From Nymphaea colorata (taxonomy: Eukaryota > Streptophyta > Magnoliopsida > Nymphaeales > Nymphaeaceae): a stretch of DNA of 64,000 nt. Each line of letters starts with the position of its first letter. The first letter of the stretch is position 1. Of the stretch, positions 33,953 through 45,210 are shown in pieces. A program made the translations under genes and the position numbers. The notes under the pieces were generated by a model. That model made no database searches and had not been told where the DNA came from. It was given only the letters and a program-made list of their open reading frames with translations. Location of the stretch: the NCBI RefSeq assembly GCF_008831285.2, contig NC_045138.2, positions 21,859,934-21,923,933 on the forward strand. The letters run 5' to 3'.

Positions 33953-34330
33953 TAATAAACCAAATCATAATATGATAAATAGCTCCATGAGTATCGCTGA
34001 AAGAAGAAACGTTGGAGGAGATTACGCTGAAGAAAACAACGTTCAGGCCAACAAAATCAGCTCCAAGATTTTAGCTAGAAGAAATTATGATAATGATGAT
34101 TCTAGAATGGCAACTACCTCATAAAAGGAAAAACTGCAGGATTTTATAAATCAATCTAATCCCAAGAAATATGGGATTGATGAACAAATAAGTTGAATAT
34201 AAATGAAATCTCTCCTCTTGTGAAAAATAACAAGAGAGAGATCTTTCCCATCGTGGATGTAGACTGATAAGTCGAACCACGTTAAAACATTGTTAAGATC
34301 CTCCTCCTCTCTCTAGCGTAAGGTTTACTA
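33953..34330 (+). repeat. 3' LTR of copia element 1
   Basis: 378 bp, TAATAAAC...GTTTACTA, followed by target duplication GACTT. Confidence 0.9.
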
Positions 34331-34335
34331 GACTT

Positions 34336-34870
34336 AAATAAACCTAATTCAATCTTCATGGATACAAGTTGAGTTTTGGGGCCACCGGAATAGGCAGGCA
34401 GACAGTCTTTTCTGGCTAGCGGCTATCCTTTACCAGTTTCTGGCCGGATACCGACTGTCCTCCAGCCGAAAATGCGGTTAGCAAACAGAGACCAAAGGAT
34501 GGTGGAGCATCATTTATTCGATCATAAGGAAGGTGAGCCTATAGGACCCAATGGGCCAATGTTTGTCCGGTGAGCTTGGCCCATATCACGGCCACTCTAG
34601 CACGTGTATGTTAGGAAAAAAATCTTCACAAAATTAATCCAACCACTCCCGTTAGTTAGCTTCCTTGTATATAATACTTAGCTAGATCATGAAAACCATA
34701 GCTATTAATTCAATTCCAAATAAAGTCAGTAAGAATTAAACTAAATACAATATGCTCCAAATTCCCATGTCCAAGTAAATATAGTTGTCATTGGAAATCT
34801 CGTGTGTACGTACACTTGAAATTGGTTAGACCAAGCTAGTTTAATATTGTGCAATAATTTGAGTATGGCG
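34336..34870. other. Left end of the SAUR-array block 1, no gene
   Basis: Similar in part to 42465-42600 and 46270-47060 (shared ACCGACTGTCCTC and TGGGCCAATGTTT). It includes the unoccupied counterpart, near 34463-34475, of the MITE insertion at 46321. Confidence 0.6.
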
Positions 34871-35311
34871 TGTAAGAAATCAAAATGAAGAAATAATTAA
34901 AAGGACATGAATTTTTTAAATGGTTCAGCCAATGGGCCTACGGCCACTGCTCTATCATTTCTTGCTTGTTTTCCTTTGAAGGAGAGACTCATTTATATAG
35001 AGGAGTTACATAAGGAGTCTCTAGTTCCCAAGAGACATGACTTTTCATCTTTCAACATACATGACTTTTTATCCCTCAAGAGACATGACTTTTCATCTCT
35101 CAAGAGACATGACTTTTCATCTATCAAGAGACATGTCTTTTCATCTCCTAAGAGACATGTCTTTTCATCTCCTAACAGACATGACTTTTCATTTCCTAAG
35201 AGACATGACTTTTCATCTCCCAACAGACATGACTTTTCATCTCTCAAGAGAGATGACTTTTCATCTCCCAAGTAATTCACATTGAGAGTCTTCTTGGTGT
35301 TTCTGTTAACA
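34871..35311 (-). repeat. 3' LTR of copia element 2
   Basis: 441 bp, containing ten 24-bp minisatellite units. In element orientation it starts TGTTAACAG. Confidence 0.93.
35031..35271. repeat. 24-bp minisatellite in LTR, ten units
   Basis: Unit GAGACATGACTTTTCATCTC plus four bases, repeated ten times in tandem with scattered substitutions. Because 24 is a multiple of three, open frames with repeated DEKSCLL or MTFHL are artefacts. Confidence 0.95.
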
Positions 35312-35329
35312 TCCCCCCGCAAGTTCAAT

Positions 35330-38010
35330 GCTCGAACAATGAGATTGAGCTTGTTAATTATTTGATAATGGTGCTGCTTACTAAGTGGCTTAGTTAAAAT
35401 ATCAGCAACTTGATCCTTCGAAGAGATGTACTGAATTTTCAAATCTCCTTTAGCCAATTTTTCTCGAACAAAATGAATGTCAATCTCTATGTGTTTGCTG
35501 CGGCTATGATACACAGGATGAGCTGCAAGATACGCTGCGCCGATGTTGTCGCACCATAATATGAGAGGTTGTGATTGATCAACACAAAGTTCTTTTAATA
35601 AAAATTATAACCACATGATTTCAGCAGTAGTATTGGCAATAGATCGATACTCAGCCTCAGTGCTAGAACGAGAGACAACTGACTGCTTTTTAGCACTCCA
35701 TGAAACTAGATTGGATCCAACAAAAACTGCATATCCACCTGTAGACCGTTTATAATCAAGACATCCTGCCCAATCTGCATCACTGTAAGCATTAATATTT
35801 AGAAGTGAACTAGGTCTAATAACAAGACCATAATCAATGGCATCAGTAGGATGATGCATGTATTGACAAACCTTGTTGACAGCATAAAAAATGTCTGGAC
35901 GAGTCATAGTAGAGTATTGAAGAGCGCCAACAATGCTGCGATAAAGAGTTGGATCATAAAAATTTGATCCAGTATGAGCAGATAAAGCAGGGGAGCATGC
36001 CATGGGAGTTGAAACTCCCTTAGCTCCAAGCATATTTGTTCTTTTGAGAAGCTCGAATATGTATTTTCTTTGAGACAATATTAGCTTATTGTCAATTCTT
36101 TTTGCTTCTATGCCCAAAAAGAAATGAAGCTCCCCCAGATCTTTAATGGCAAACTCACTTTTGAATTGACAAATAATTTTATGAATATATTCAGGTGAGC
36201 TTCTTGTTATGATCATGTCATCCACGTATACCAAAACATATAGAAGTATTTCTCTTTTTCTCAAAATAAAAAGAGATGAATTTGTTTGAGCTCCTTTAAA
36301 ACCAAGATTTTGGAGGAATAGATTAAGACGAGCAAACCATGCCCTAGGAGCCTGTTTTAAACCGTATAAAGCACGTTCAAGCTTGCATACATGATTTGGG
36401 AAAGAATGATGTTGAAATCCGGGTGGTTGAACCATATAAACTTCTTCTGAAATAGATCCATATAGGAATGCATTTTGAATATCCAGCTGATGTATTTTCC
36501 ATTTGTAACTAATAGAAATGGTCAATACTGTCCGAATTGTAGTAGACTTCACAATAGGACTGAAGGTTTCAGTATAGTCAATTCCTTCTTTTTTACTATA
36601 CCCCTTGGCGACGAGTCTAGCCTTGTATCTTTCCAATGATCCATCTGTCTTTCGCTTGATTTTGAACACTCATTTACATCCTACAATGTGTTTGGCTTCT
36701 TTCTTTGAAACAAGTTTCCAAGTATTGTTTCGAATAAGAGCATCATATTCTTCTTGCATGGTCTTCCTCCAATTTTTATCTTCATATGCTTCCTTGAAAC
36801 TTAAGGGTTCTTTGTCTTCAAGAAGAGTGGAGACAAGAGCTCTTGGAAGAGAGTGTTTGCTAGAAAAATATGTATGGAACTCATTGTATTTAGAATTAGG
36901 TTTGAAGATTCCCACTTGAGATCTAGTAGTCATAGGATGGACTTGTTCTTGATTTGGTTCATTTTCATTGGATTGGGTTGGCTCCTCATTTCCAAGAGTT
37001 TCAAGTTGAGATTCACTATTTGTTTCAGACTGAAGTAAGGGTTCCTCTGATGTTGTGGAGGTACTATATGATAGTATTGTAGGGTTTGAGAACTGATATT
37101 CATGAGGGGAGGTTAAAATAATAACTTGATTTTGAGTTTCTAGATCTTGAGTTCTAGTTTCTTGAGTATCAATAAAAGGAAATTTTTTTCTCATTAAATT
37201 GGACATGTCTCGAAATATAGATTTTACTGGTTCGTACACCCAAACAATAATATCCTTTATGTTGAGGAGCATAGCCCAAGAAAACACATCTTTCAGAACG
37301 GTAATCTAATTTATTTTTCTGATAAGCTCTTAAACAATGAAAACATTCACATCCAAAGATTTTGAGGAAGCCATAATCAGGTTTCTCTTTGAACAATTTT
37401 TCCAAAAAAGAAGCAAAATCAAGAATCTTGGTTGGCATTCGGTTAATCAAATATACAGCAGTACAAAAAGCATAAGATCAAAAGTTCTTGGGAATATTAC
37501 CTTCTGCCATTAGAGATAAACTTGTTTCAACAATATGTTTATGTCTCCTTTCAGCTGCTTCATTTTGTTCAGGGGTATGAGGACATGATATTCTATGTCC
37601 AATCCCATTATCGACAAGATATGATTGAAGCCCTTGAAATTTTCCTCCCCAATTTGAGTGAAAATATTTTATCTTGTGCCCAGTGAGATTTTCAGAAAGT
37701 GCCTTGAAAGCTTTGAAAAGATACTGACGTCTGATTTTTTTTTCATCAAATAAATCCAAGTATATCTTGAAAAGGCATCCATAAAAATCACATAGTACTT
37801 AAAACCATTCACACTCTCCACTGATGATGGACCCCATACATCAGAATAAATAAGTTTAAACGGGCGTTTTACCTTATTTGAAATAGCATTAAATGGAAGT
37901 TTATGACTCTTAGCTTTTTGACAAGCTTCACACAAATAATTCAAACAATCATCATAATAAGACAAATCACACTTGTTCAAAACCTTCTTAAAGATAATCC
38001 TTAGGATCTA
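35330..38010 (-). pseudogene. copia pol remnant (integrase, RT, RNase H)
   Basis: Read right to left: CEACQKAKSHKLPF, integrase first catalytic D (YSDVWGPS), a second site reading HSNWGGKF where D and E are expected (D to N, E to K), then PEQNEAAERRHKHI. The integrase C-terminal region (FLGYAPQHKGYYC) follows. RT reads from [11 protein letters not shown] after a TGA (36670-36672) that replaces the usual Trp; catalytic YVDDMII is intact. About 16 codons are missing after QYMHHPT. RNase H shows [18 protein letters not shown] and, after a TAA at 35602-35604, RSKHIEIDIHF. It would copy and insert element DNA, but is inactive. Confidence 0.93.
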
Positions 38011-38035
38011 GCAGCAACACTAACAAGGACCAGTG

Positions 38036-38047
38036 GCTCTGATACTA
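38036..38047 (-). other. Primer binding site of copia element 2
   Basis: Reads TAGTATCAGAGC on the minus strand, one base from the Met-tRNA consensus, directly beside the 5' LTR. Confidence 0.85.
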
Positions 38048-38439
38048 TGTAAAAAATCGAAATGAAGAAATAATTAAAGGGACATGAATTTTTAAAGTGG
38101 TTCAGCCAATGGGCCTACGTCTACTGCTATATCATTTCTTGCTTGCCTTTATTTGATGGAGAGGCTCATTTATATAGAGGAGTTACATAAGGGGTCTCTA
38201 GTTCCCAAGAGACATGACTTTTCATCTTTAACATACATGACTTTTTATCCCTCAAGAGACATGACTTTTCATCTCTCAAGAGACATGTCTTTTTATTTCC
38301 TAAGAGACATGACTTATCATCTCCCAACAAACATGACATTTCATTTCCTAAGAAACATGACTTTTCATCTCCCAAGTGAGATGACTTTTCATCTCCCAAA
38401 TAATTCACATTGAGAGTCTTCTTGGTGTTTCTGTTAACA
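38048..38439 (-). repeat. 5' LTR of copia element 2
   Basis: 392 bp with eight 24-bp units (about 38209-38399). It is 49 bp shorter than the other LTR: two units plus one base. Confidence 0.93.
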
Positions 38440-39084
38440 TGGCGTACATAACCGGCTTCGATAGATAAGTTGTCTCTCTCTCCATTTCTCTGTGTGTGTG
38501 CGTGTGCATGCACTAGAGTGGAATCAGAGGCCAGCCGAGGTAACCTATCGGCTTCGTTAGTGAGTGGCTTAGACACCTATCTTTTGGTTTCGATTTAGTG
38601 GCCGAGGTAGAAATTTTTTGTTGCAGGGCACTAATTCTTGAATTGATGTAGCAAAAGCCCACACCTGTGGCTCCACTGCCAGCGCTTCTCTCATTTCCAT
38701 TTCAGTGCCGAATTGCTACACAACATGCATGTTTCTCAAATCTAATGGTATCGATAAGAACAAATTTGGCTTCTTTAAGTGCTGCCAACATAATGCAGCT
38801 TCTCGTTGCTTTCACCGTTACAAACCTAATGTTTTCATCAACCAGATTGTTGGAAGAGTAAAGATTAAATTCATCCACTAGACAGTGAATATTTCACAAT
38901 CATATTTTATTTTCGGGCTGTCATGATACTGCTTATCAGAATCCTTGTTTTCCGGTCGCTTGTTGTATCAATGCAAGTCCGCTTTCTTGCAATTTTGGAT
39001 ACACAGTGATAGTCTTTCCTAATGGATTTCATGGAGTTTAACTGGATACCAGATGGCATGGATGAAGCTGAGAGATAAAAATTT

Positions 39085-39189
39085 CACTTGTTTTATATTA
39101 AAATTTTGAAAAAAGATATTTCGCTTTAGTGAAAATTTAGAAATTTGAATTGAGTCCACCTCATGAAAAATTTCTGTCTTTGCCCCTAC
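39085..39189. mobile_element. Truncated Mutator-like MITE fragment
   Basis: Shares CATGAAAAATTTCTGTCTTTG-like right-end sequence and TATTAAAATTTTGAAAAA interior with the MITEs at 46321 and 48102. The left end is absent. Confidence 0.5.
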
Positions 39190-39407
39190 GCCCTTTTGCA
39201 TCAGTAAAAAAGCACAACCACTTTAAGACACATGTCAAACTGTATTGCATGTTGTGAGGTGGTTGCATCTTTAAACGGTCGCAGATAAAAAAAACATAAC
39301 AAACAACCTGTTTATGTTAATTTAAAGATTATTTGTGACATTTCAAAACTTGAGGGTTTTCCTGATCTAAAGTTTTCTGTAAACTTTTAATTAAATAATA
39401 TACAAAA

Positions 39408-39410
<3 letters not shown>

Positions 39411-39450
<40 letters not shown>
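39411..39450. repeat. (TA)20 microsatellite
   Basis: Twenty uninterrupted TA units. A second AT tract lies at 39819-39846. Confidence 0.95.
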
Positions 39451-39455
<5 letters not shown>

Positions 39456-39818
39456 AGAGTAGGTGCATTTTTTTGGCACGAATAAGCCCTCAAAGACATA
39501 AACCACTGTTGCCTCTCTATTTTCGGCTTGGCCTCAGTCTTTTGACTTGTCGAGAAAAAAATAAAGTTTGGCTTTTCCTTGTCGACTGATGCTGACCGTG
39601 GTTGTGCGTCGAGGAAACAGCCCGTGGTCGATCCAAGGAGTGACTCTTCGCAATTCAGAAGATTGATGGTATTAGCCACGGTACTTCCGTGGCCATTAAT
39701 TAGTCAATTGATTTGGTTTAGATAAGATGCAACTTAAGTTGGTTTGGCTTTATTCCGTTTTCTGAGATGTTTGCACTTAGTTCACTTTGCCTGCCACCAA
39801 ATTATCATGGTTCTTGGG

Positions 39819-39851
<33 letters not shown>

Positions 39852-40945
39852 AAATTGAATGGTGATTGATATTTTTCAAGGTCATCCAACTATGGCCGTC
39901 CAATTCACATGGTGGATGTAAAGAGAAAAATCAATTTTTAAAAAATTGACCGGTTGAATACATTATGTAATTACACGAGAAAAAAAAATGTAGAGAAAGT
40001 TGCGCGTGGTGCACAGTGACAAAGGAGGGAAGAACATTTGGTCATTTGTTAAAAAGAAATGTTTTCTATAGTCTTTTTACTTTTTTTATTTTCAATTTTT
40101 TCCTTATAAAAAAAAAATCATTGTAAACTAAATGTACTTTAGCCATTAACCATAGTGACACATAAAAATTCATGTACCAATATGATGCATGTAACCAGGT
40201 TATTTGCTTAAACTTACGGTGTAATAACAGTTAGTATATAGTAAGTTACCATTTATAGTGCTTTCAGCCATGAATTTTTAATTTTTAACTATTCATTCAC
40301 ATGATCTAATTTTCACATGTATATATGAGTATAGGCAAGTCTATTTCTGTCTCATAATGACGGTAGCCAGTTTTCCTTCTATCAAACAATATTCAACTTG
40401 CATCTATCCCATAAAACACAGTTTTATTGAAAACCAAAAATGTAACTCACAACTCCGTTGTGATTTTTACCATCACTTTCCCTTGTTTCTTTTCATATGG
40501 TACGTAGTAAGAAAGGAGGACAATAGAGCCAAAAGATGGCGGGATTCCGACATGCATTGATTTCAAAGAATGCAAGAGTGAACATCATTTCACTGGAAAA
40601 TTAAAGCGGTCGACGCTGATGAAGCTTACTTCCTTCCAGTTTATCTTTCCATGACAATATCGATTTCATAACCAAATATCATTATCCGTAACTCAAATCA
40701 AGAGGTTGTACAGACTAAGTGAGGGCGCCCCTAGCTGATTCACGCGAGAAGAAGAGAGAAAGAGAGTTAAATGACGGCAAAGAACTAGATATTAAAATAT
40801 TATAGAGGACAGACATTTCAAATCAAAGGGCATAGTCGGCGGCAGCTGTAGATTCCCATTATCATGACATATAATATCCGCCGGAGCAGGAAAAATCCAA
40901 CAAGAGATGACAATTTGTTTTAACAAAATTGACTATGAGAGTCGC

Positions 40946-40967
40946 CCTCACCAACCTGTAGGTGAGG
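40946..40967. repeat. Conserved hairpin downstream of SAUR copy 1
   Basis: CCTCACC and GGTGAGG form a perfect 7-bp stem with an 8-base loop. It recurs perfectly at 51927-51948 and with one mismatch at 49462-49483, always 220-260 bp past a SAUR stop codon. A role in the 3' UTR is speculative. Confidence 0.7.
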
Positions 40968-41190
40968 TGACACAAGAATTACAGAACGATAGAAGTGATC
41001 GTTCTCATAAAGAAAGTTTGTTTACATGATTAGGACACTTTGTCTGCAAATTAATAACGATCTGGAAAGCAATTCAGTATGTATCTCCTTCGGTGAACAG
41101 TACTTCACAAAAGATGGGCATCAAGAAAAAGGTATCCACATCAATCTGAAGGTCGTCCTCGGATGATTTAGTTGAAATTAACAGTGAAGC

Positions 41191-41466
41191 TCAACCCCGA
41201 GTGGCAGAAAACTTAGTGAACAGATCGACATCACAGGCAATCCTCAGGGCACCTCTGTAAGAGTACCCGAAGTCCTTTACGGACAGCTGCAACAACTTCT
41301 TCAGCAGAGGGTGATTCAGGTGGCGAACTTCCATGACTATCACCGAAGTTCGTGCATCTAATCCAACGGAGACTGGAAGGCGGCCAGGCGGAACACTGGT
41401 ACCGCGACTGAAATGGGTCTTCTTCTTCATCACAAAGTGGAGCAGTTTCTTCACGAATCCTTTCAT
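41191..41466 (-). CDS. SAUR: SAUR-family auxin-responsive protein, copy 1 (shortened)
   Basis: An intronless 91-residue protein starting MKGFVKKLLHF, the start shared by all four copies. The SAUR core is complete: VPPGRLPVSVGLDAR, RHLNHPLLKKLLQLS and FGYSYRGALRIACDVD. SAURs are short-lived proteins that promote cell expansion, mostly by inhibiting PP2C.D phosphatases at the plasma membrane; that is family knowledge. This copy lacks 23 residues found after the core in the others, an in-frame 69-bp loss between GATCTCTT repeats. A TATA box lies 107 bp upstream (41573-41579). The TGTCTC motif of the other copies is replaced by a plain CT run. Confidence 0.82.
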   Translation of the reverse strand: MKGFVKKLLHFVMKKKTHFSRGTSVPPGRLPVSVGLDARTSVIVMEVRHLNHPLLKKLLQLSVKDFGYSYRGALRIACDVDLFTKFSATRG

Positions 41467-41572
41467 CTCTCTCTCTCTCTGTCTCTTGTAACAGTGTCTA
41501 AGAGCTCTCGATTTGGGACAAAGTTTTTGAAATGGGGATCGAAGCTGGATTGGATCAACTGCATGGGTGAAA

Positions 41573-41579
41573 ATTTATA
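41573..41579 (-). promoter_or_regulatory. TATA box, SAUR copy 1
   Basis: TATAAAT on the minus strand within CTATAAATTT, at the conserved distance upstream of the ATG seen in copies 2 and 3. Confidence 0.72.
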
Positions 41580-41618
41580 GTCAAGTGAAAAGACAGAATG
41601 GAGTTCATACTAGAAATT

Positions 41619-41638
41619 CTCTCTCTCTCTCTCTCTCT
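41619..41638. repeat. (CT)10 microsatellite in the copy 1 promoter
   Basis: Occupies the place where copies 2-4 have TTTCTGTCTC. Confidence 0.9.
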
Positions 41639-42756
41639 AGATCTCGGTAGTGATCTAGAACTACCGCGTATGCGCATGGTTGGTCGGAGAACAGGAATCC
41701 GCATGAGAGCTTTTCTCGGCAACTTGCTCGTGGAAAGGCCATGGGTCCGCTTCTCCGTTTCGATCGATCATCACTGTCAACAATAAATGCATTGCCTGGT
41801 TACTACATCTGTTCAATGGGCGGTTGCTATATAGCTTGTTAAAATTGGTCAAATCTTCACGGTTCTGTGTGGTTGTCAACTAGCTTTTATTAACCATTTG
41901 AGTTACGGCGAGTTTGACGGCGTGGATTCTATTTTCGTCTCCTCTCTCCCAAAGACAAACAAAGGACTTTAATCTGATGCCCTCATGTAACTCAATCGCT
42001 TAAAAAGAAGGATAAAACCAGCTTGGACGTGGTTTTTACCAGTCACAGAAAAAGTTTCTTTTCTTTTTTTTAAAAAGAGGCGACATAAAAATGTTAGAAA
42101 CAATGGAAATGAAAAAACCGCATCTGTTTGCGTTTTTTTTCAATTCCAAAATGAATTTTCATTTTTTTTTTCAATTTTTATCACGTGTTTTTGTTTTAAA
42201 GTTCATAACTTAAGCTAAGTTATTTATTTTCATTTCCATCATTACTGAAATATAATTTTATCATTTTATATAGATATTTTCATGCTTTCTTGTAATTAGT
42301 TTTTCATTTGCTTCACTTTTTCTTAAATTTTAAGACTTTTACTTTGCCTAAATTCCCAAATTTTCCCTGACATTCTCAGCTTTGCCAAAAAGAAAAACCA
42401 CAGAAATTGTCATTATAAATGCATTAAAGGCATTTTGTGCCACCTGGTTATTAATATTATATATTAGGAAAGAAATCGTCAAAAGGTTAATCCAAACTCC
42501 ATTTAGTTAGGTTCCTTATATATAATACTTGTCTAAAGGGAGATCATCATAAAAAAACCCTAGCTAAAAATTGGAAATTCATTGGATGAAAGTATTTGCT
42601 TCCATGTTTGGTTGTCAACGGGTAGTGGTACTACATTAGAAGATATAAAAGGACAAAAAATTTAATAAAACACAGGAACACCTTCAGGCTTTTTAATTTC
42701 TCAAATCACTGCTTATATAAACGCAAATTGACAAGAAGATGAATTTGGCAGTAAAC

Positions 42757-42890
42757 AGGCAGAGCCAAGGAGGGTCCCGAGGAGCTTGGGCCCCTCACAA
42801 AAAAAAAAAAAAAACATTTACCTCTAAATTTTTAAAAATTTCATTTATCCGTTAAAATTTTGAAAGTTTTACCCTGTATATAGAGATAAA
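42757..42890. mobile_element. Mutator-like MITE, copy 3, truncated
   Basis: The left end GGCAGAGCCAAGGAGGGTCC matches the family. The right end is lost. Orientation is opposite to the copies at 27989 and 28980. Confidence 0.6.
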
Positions 42891-44754
42891 AAGGAACTGC
42901 AAATAAGAAAGTTAAAATAATTATAATTACTGTCATGTATATATAGATACAATTGCCGAAGGTCAGGCCTTCAGGGTACTATGTTTCAACTTGCTTATCA
43001 GTGGCTTTCTTTTTACAGCACAAAAAGGATTAATGTTGCGAGGATTTGAAACGAAAACCAGGGGCCTTTCGTGGCTACTAATAATCAATGATTTGGTCTA
43101 GCAAAGATCAAACTTAAACTTAAGCTTTGGTGTCGTCAAATACCAGTGGTTGTTTATTTGTTATTGGGCTTAAAATATATGACTTTATTTACCCAAACGA
43201 AACTGGTCTCTGCAGGTAGATATATATTTTGATCAATTGGGTTTAATTCTATATTGATCATGTTAAGTTTAGTTTTTTTTTATTAATTTAAATTAGGTAT
43301 AATTAATTAATTGCATTTCGAAAGTTGATGACCAAAAAAAGGATGTACTTAGCTACCGAGTGCATGTGTATTTATGATGCTGTTCAGGACATTAATTGAA
43401 TCTGTCAGGTACCTGCAGGAGCCCTCGTTTCCCTTCTCAAGGTTTGTCTGATGGACCTTTTAATGTTTTCCATATTGAGACTGGTCAAATGAGAACATTA
43501 AGCACAAGATAGAGACAACGAGAGAGTGAGAAGCAACGGGCCTAGAGCATTCATGGTAGGAGGAATTTGTGCATTCCCTCTTCATTTGTTGCTCCACTAG
43601 AAAATGACCCCATTTATGTGGCTAGGTTACACTATAAAATCAATAAAAAGGAAAAGATATTAATTGGTTGAATACATTATCTAGCAAGTTACATATATAA
43701 AGACGAGAAAAAAATGCAGCGATCTTATAATAACTGATCATCAACATAGTGTAAAAGTCTATATCAAAGTACGGCTCAGTGAAAAGAAAATAGGATGAGA
43801 AAAACTTGAAATGCAAAAAGATATATTTTTTATTTGGGTCGATAATTATAATCGTGGCTAGAAACAGTTGGTACAAGCTACGGTTTGTTGTATAATAACA
43901 ATTCATATAAAAAAAATAGATTTTAAATTTTTAGCTATCCAGCATTCCATATAATAGAATTTTTGCATGTATATATACTTGTTGAAGAGGCTATCAAACA
44001 TTAATGTTCGATTTGCATCTATTCCACAAAACAGAGTTTAAGTAAAAAGCAAAAATGTATCTCATAACTCCGTTGAGTTTTTCATATGGTGAGTAGTAAG
44101 AAAGGCGGACAATTGAAGTATCACAACCAAGATGCATGGAGGATTTCCCACATGCATTGCAATTGAAAGAATGCAATAAGACTGAGCATCATTTCACTCG
44201 AAAATTGATGTGGTCGCTGATGAAACTTACATCGTTCCAGTTTATCTTTCAATCACAATATGGCAAGATTACCAAATCCCATTATCTGCAACTCAAATCA
44301 AAAGCTCTCATCCACTTATATGTAAACAAGGGCTGGCGCATATGATAAGAATGTCAACATTATGGAAAAGATGGTTAACAAATATGGTGGCAAAGATTAA
44401 GATGATAGATTATGGAAACAGTTAATAACAAATACAAATCAAGGAGTTATCTGAGCTGTAACGCTTATATATATAAGAGATTTGCATACTCTATTTATTC
44501 TTCAGTAGATAAATAAAATTACTCTAGGTTAAAGTTTTTTATCTTTTATGTTTTTTTTTCATTAGAAATGATCTCAATTATAAAGAAAGTTTGTTTACGT
44601 GATTAGGACACATATATTGTCTGCAAATTAATAAAGGAATAAACGATCTGGAAAGCAATTTTATTATTATGTATCTCCATCGGCGAACAGTTCACGAAAG
44701 ATGGGCATCAAGAAAAAAGTATCCACATCAATGTGAAGGACGCCCTCCATCGAT

Positions 44755-45105
44755 TTACATGAAATCTTGCTGGGCAGAAAACTTAGTGAAGAGATCATCT
44801 AATTCCACGCAATGCCGCCTACTGCCTTTGCTGTTCAAGATCTTCATAAGAAAAAGGAAGAGATCGACATCACAGGCAATCCTCAGGGCACCTCTGTAAG
44901 AGTAACCGAATTCCTCCACCGACAGCTGCAGCAGCTTCTTCAGCAGAGGATGATTCAGGTGGCGAGCTTCCATGACTATCACCGAAGTTCTTGCATCTAA
45001 TCCAACGGAGACTGGAACGTGGCCAGGCGGAACACCGGTACCGCGACTGAAATGGGTCTTCTTCCTCATCACAAAGTGGAAAAGTTTCTTCACGAATCCT
45101 TCCAT
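44755..45105 (-). CDS. SAUR: SAUR-family auxin-responsive protein, copy 2
   Basis: An intronless 116-residue protein beginning MEGFVKKLFHFVMRKK. The SAUR domain spans about residues 25-95: VPPGHVPVSVGLDA, RHLNHPLLKKLLQLSVEEFG, YRGALRIACDVDLFLF. The tail KILNSKGSRRHCVELDDLF is present. Its last residues (SAQQDFM) differ from the ATRG ending of the other copies, because a short segment around the old stop codon is missing here. A TATA box is at 45211-45217 and TGTCTC at 45262-45267. Auxin induction is inferred from family and motif, not shown. Confidence 0.88.
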   Translation of the reverse strand: MEGFVKKLFHFVMRKKTHFSRGTGVPPGHVPVSVGLDARTSVIVMEARHLNHPLLKKLLQLSVEEFGYSYRGALRIACDVDLFLFLMKILNSKGSRRHCVELDDLFTKFSAQQDFM

Positions 45106-45210
45106 CTCTCTCTTTCTCGGGAGTTAGCTCTCGCTCTTGGACAAACTTGGGGAAATGGGGGATCGATCTTATGTGCAGGAAGCTGGATTGGATCATCTGC
45201 ATGGGTCAAA

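Larger units (their letters stand above)
29187..34330 (+). mobile_element. Ty1/copia LTR retrotransposon with TA...TA ends, defective
   Basis: The target duplication GACTT (29182-29186, 34331-34335) brackets an element of about 5.1 kb. LTRs start TAATAAAC and end GTTTACTA, not TG...CA; the two ends form a near-perfect 8-bp inverted repeat. The primer site abuts the 5' LTR and a G-rich polypurine tract abuts the 3' LTR. Domain order gag, protease, integrase, RT, RNase H defines copia. The 5' LTR lacks 37 bp present in the 3' LTR; otherwise about 14 differences in 341 bp (about 96% identity by eye). Stops and frameshifts in pol make it non-autonomous. Confidence 0.93.
34871..38439 (-). mobile_element. 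Ty1/copia element 2, internally deleted, minus strand
   Basis: It is flanked by the perfect 5-bp duplication TGGCG (34866-34870, 38440-38444). LTRs have canonical ends (TGTTAACA... to ...TTACA in element orientation). Primer site and polypurine tract abut the LTRs. At about 3.6 kb it is short for copia: the internal region passes from the leader straight to the end of the integrase zinc finger, so gag, protease and the integrase N-terminus are gone. Element 2 is inserted inside the left part of the SAUR array. Confidence 0.94.
38445..42440. repeat. SAUR-array block 1
   Basis: Segments match the other blocks: 38760-39080 with 47080-47340, 39310-39720 with 51230-51620, and 40340-42000 with 44000-45600 and 48840-50580. 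The only gene is the SAUR at 41191-41466. The block extends left across copia element 2 to about 34340. Confidence 0.65.

Noticed and set aside
35031-35271. Regular 24-bp repeats resembling a CRISPR array (also 38209-38399)
   Set aside because: Units are contiguous with no spacers and lie inside plant retrotransposon LTRs; this is a minisatellite.
34993-35514. 173-codon minus frame with repeated DEKSCLL units as a repeat protein
   Set aside because: Only the first part is RNase H; the repeated part is the LTR minisatellite read in frame because 24 is divisible by three.
40357-40700. Possible protein frame in the conserved SAUR-block flank (CIALKECNKTE-like)
   Set aside because: Frames are short and broken differently in each block; similarity is explained by block duplication.
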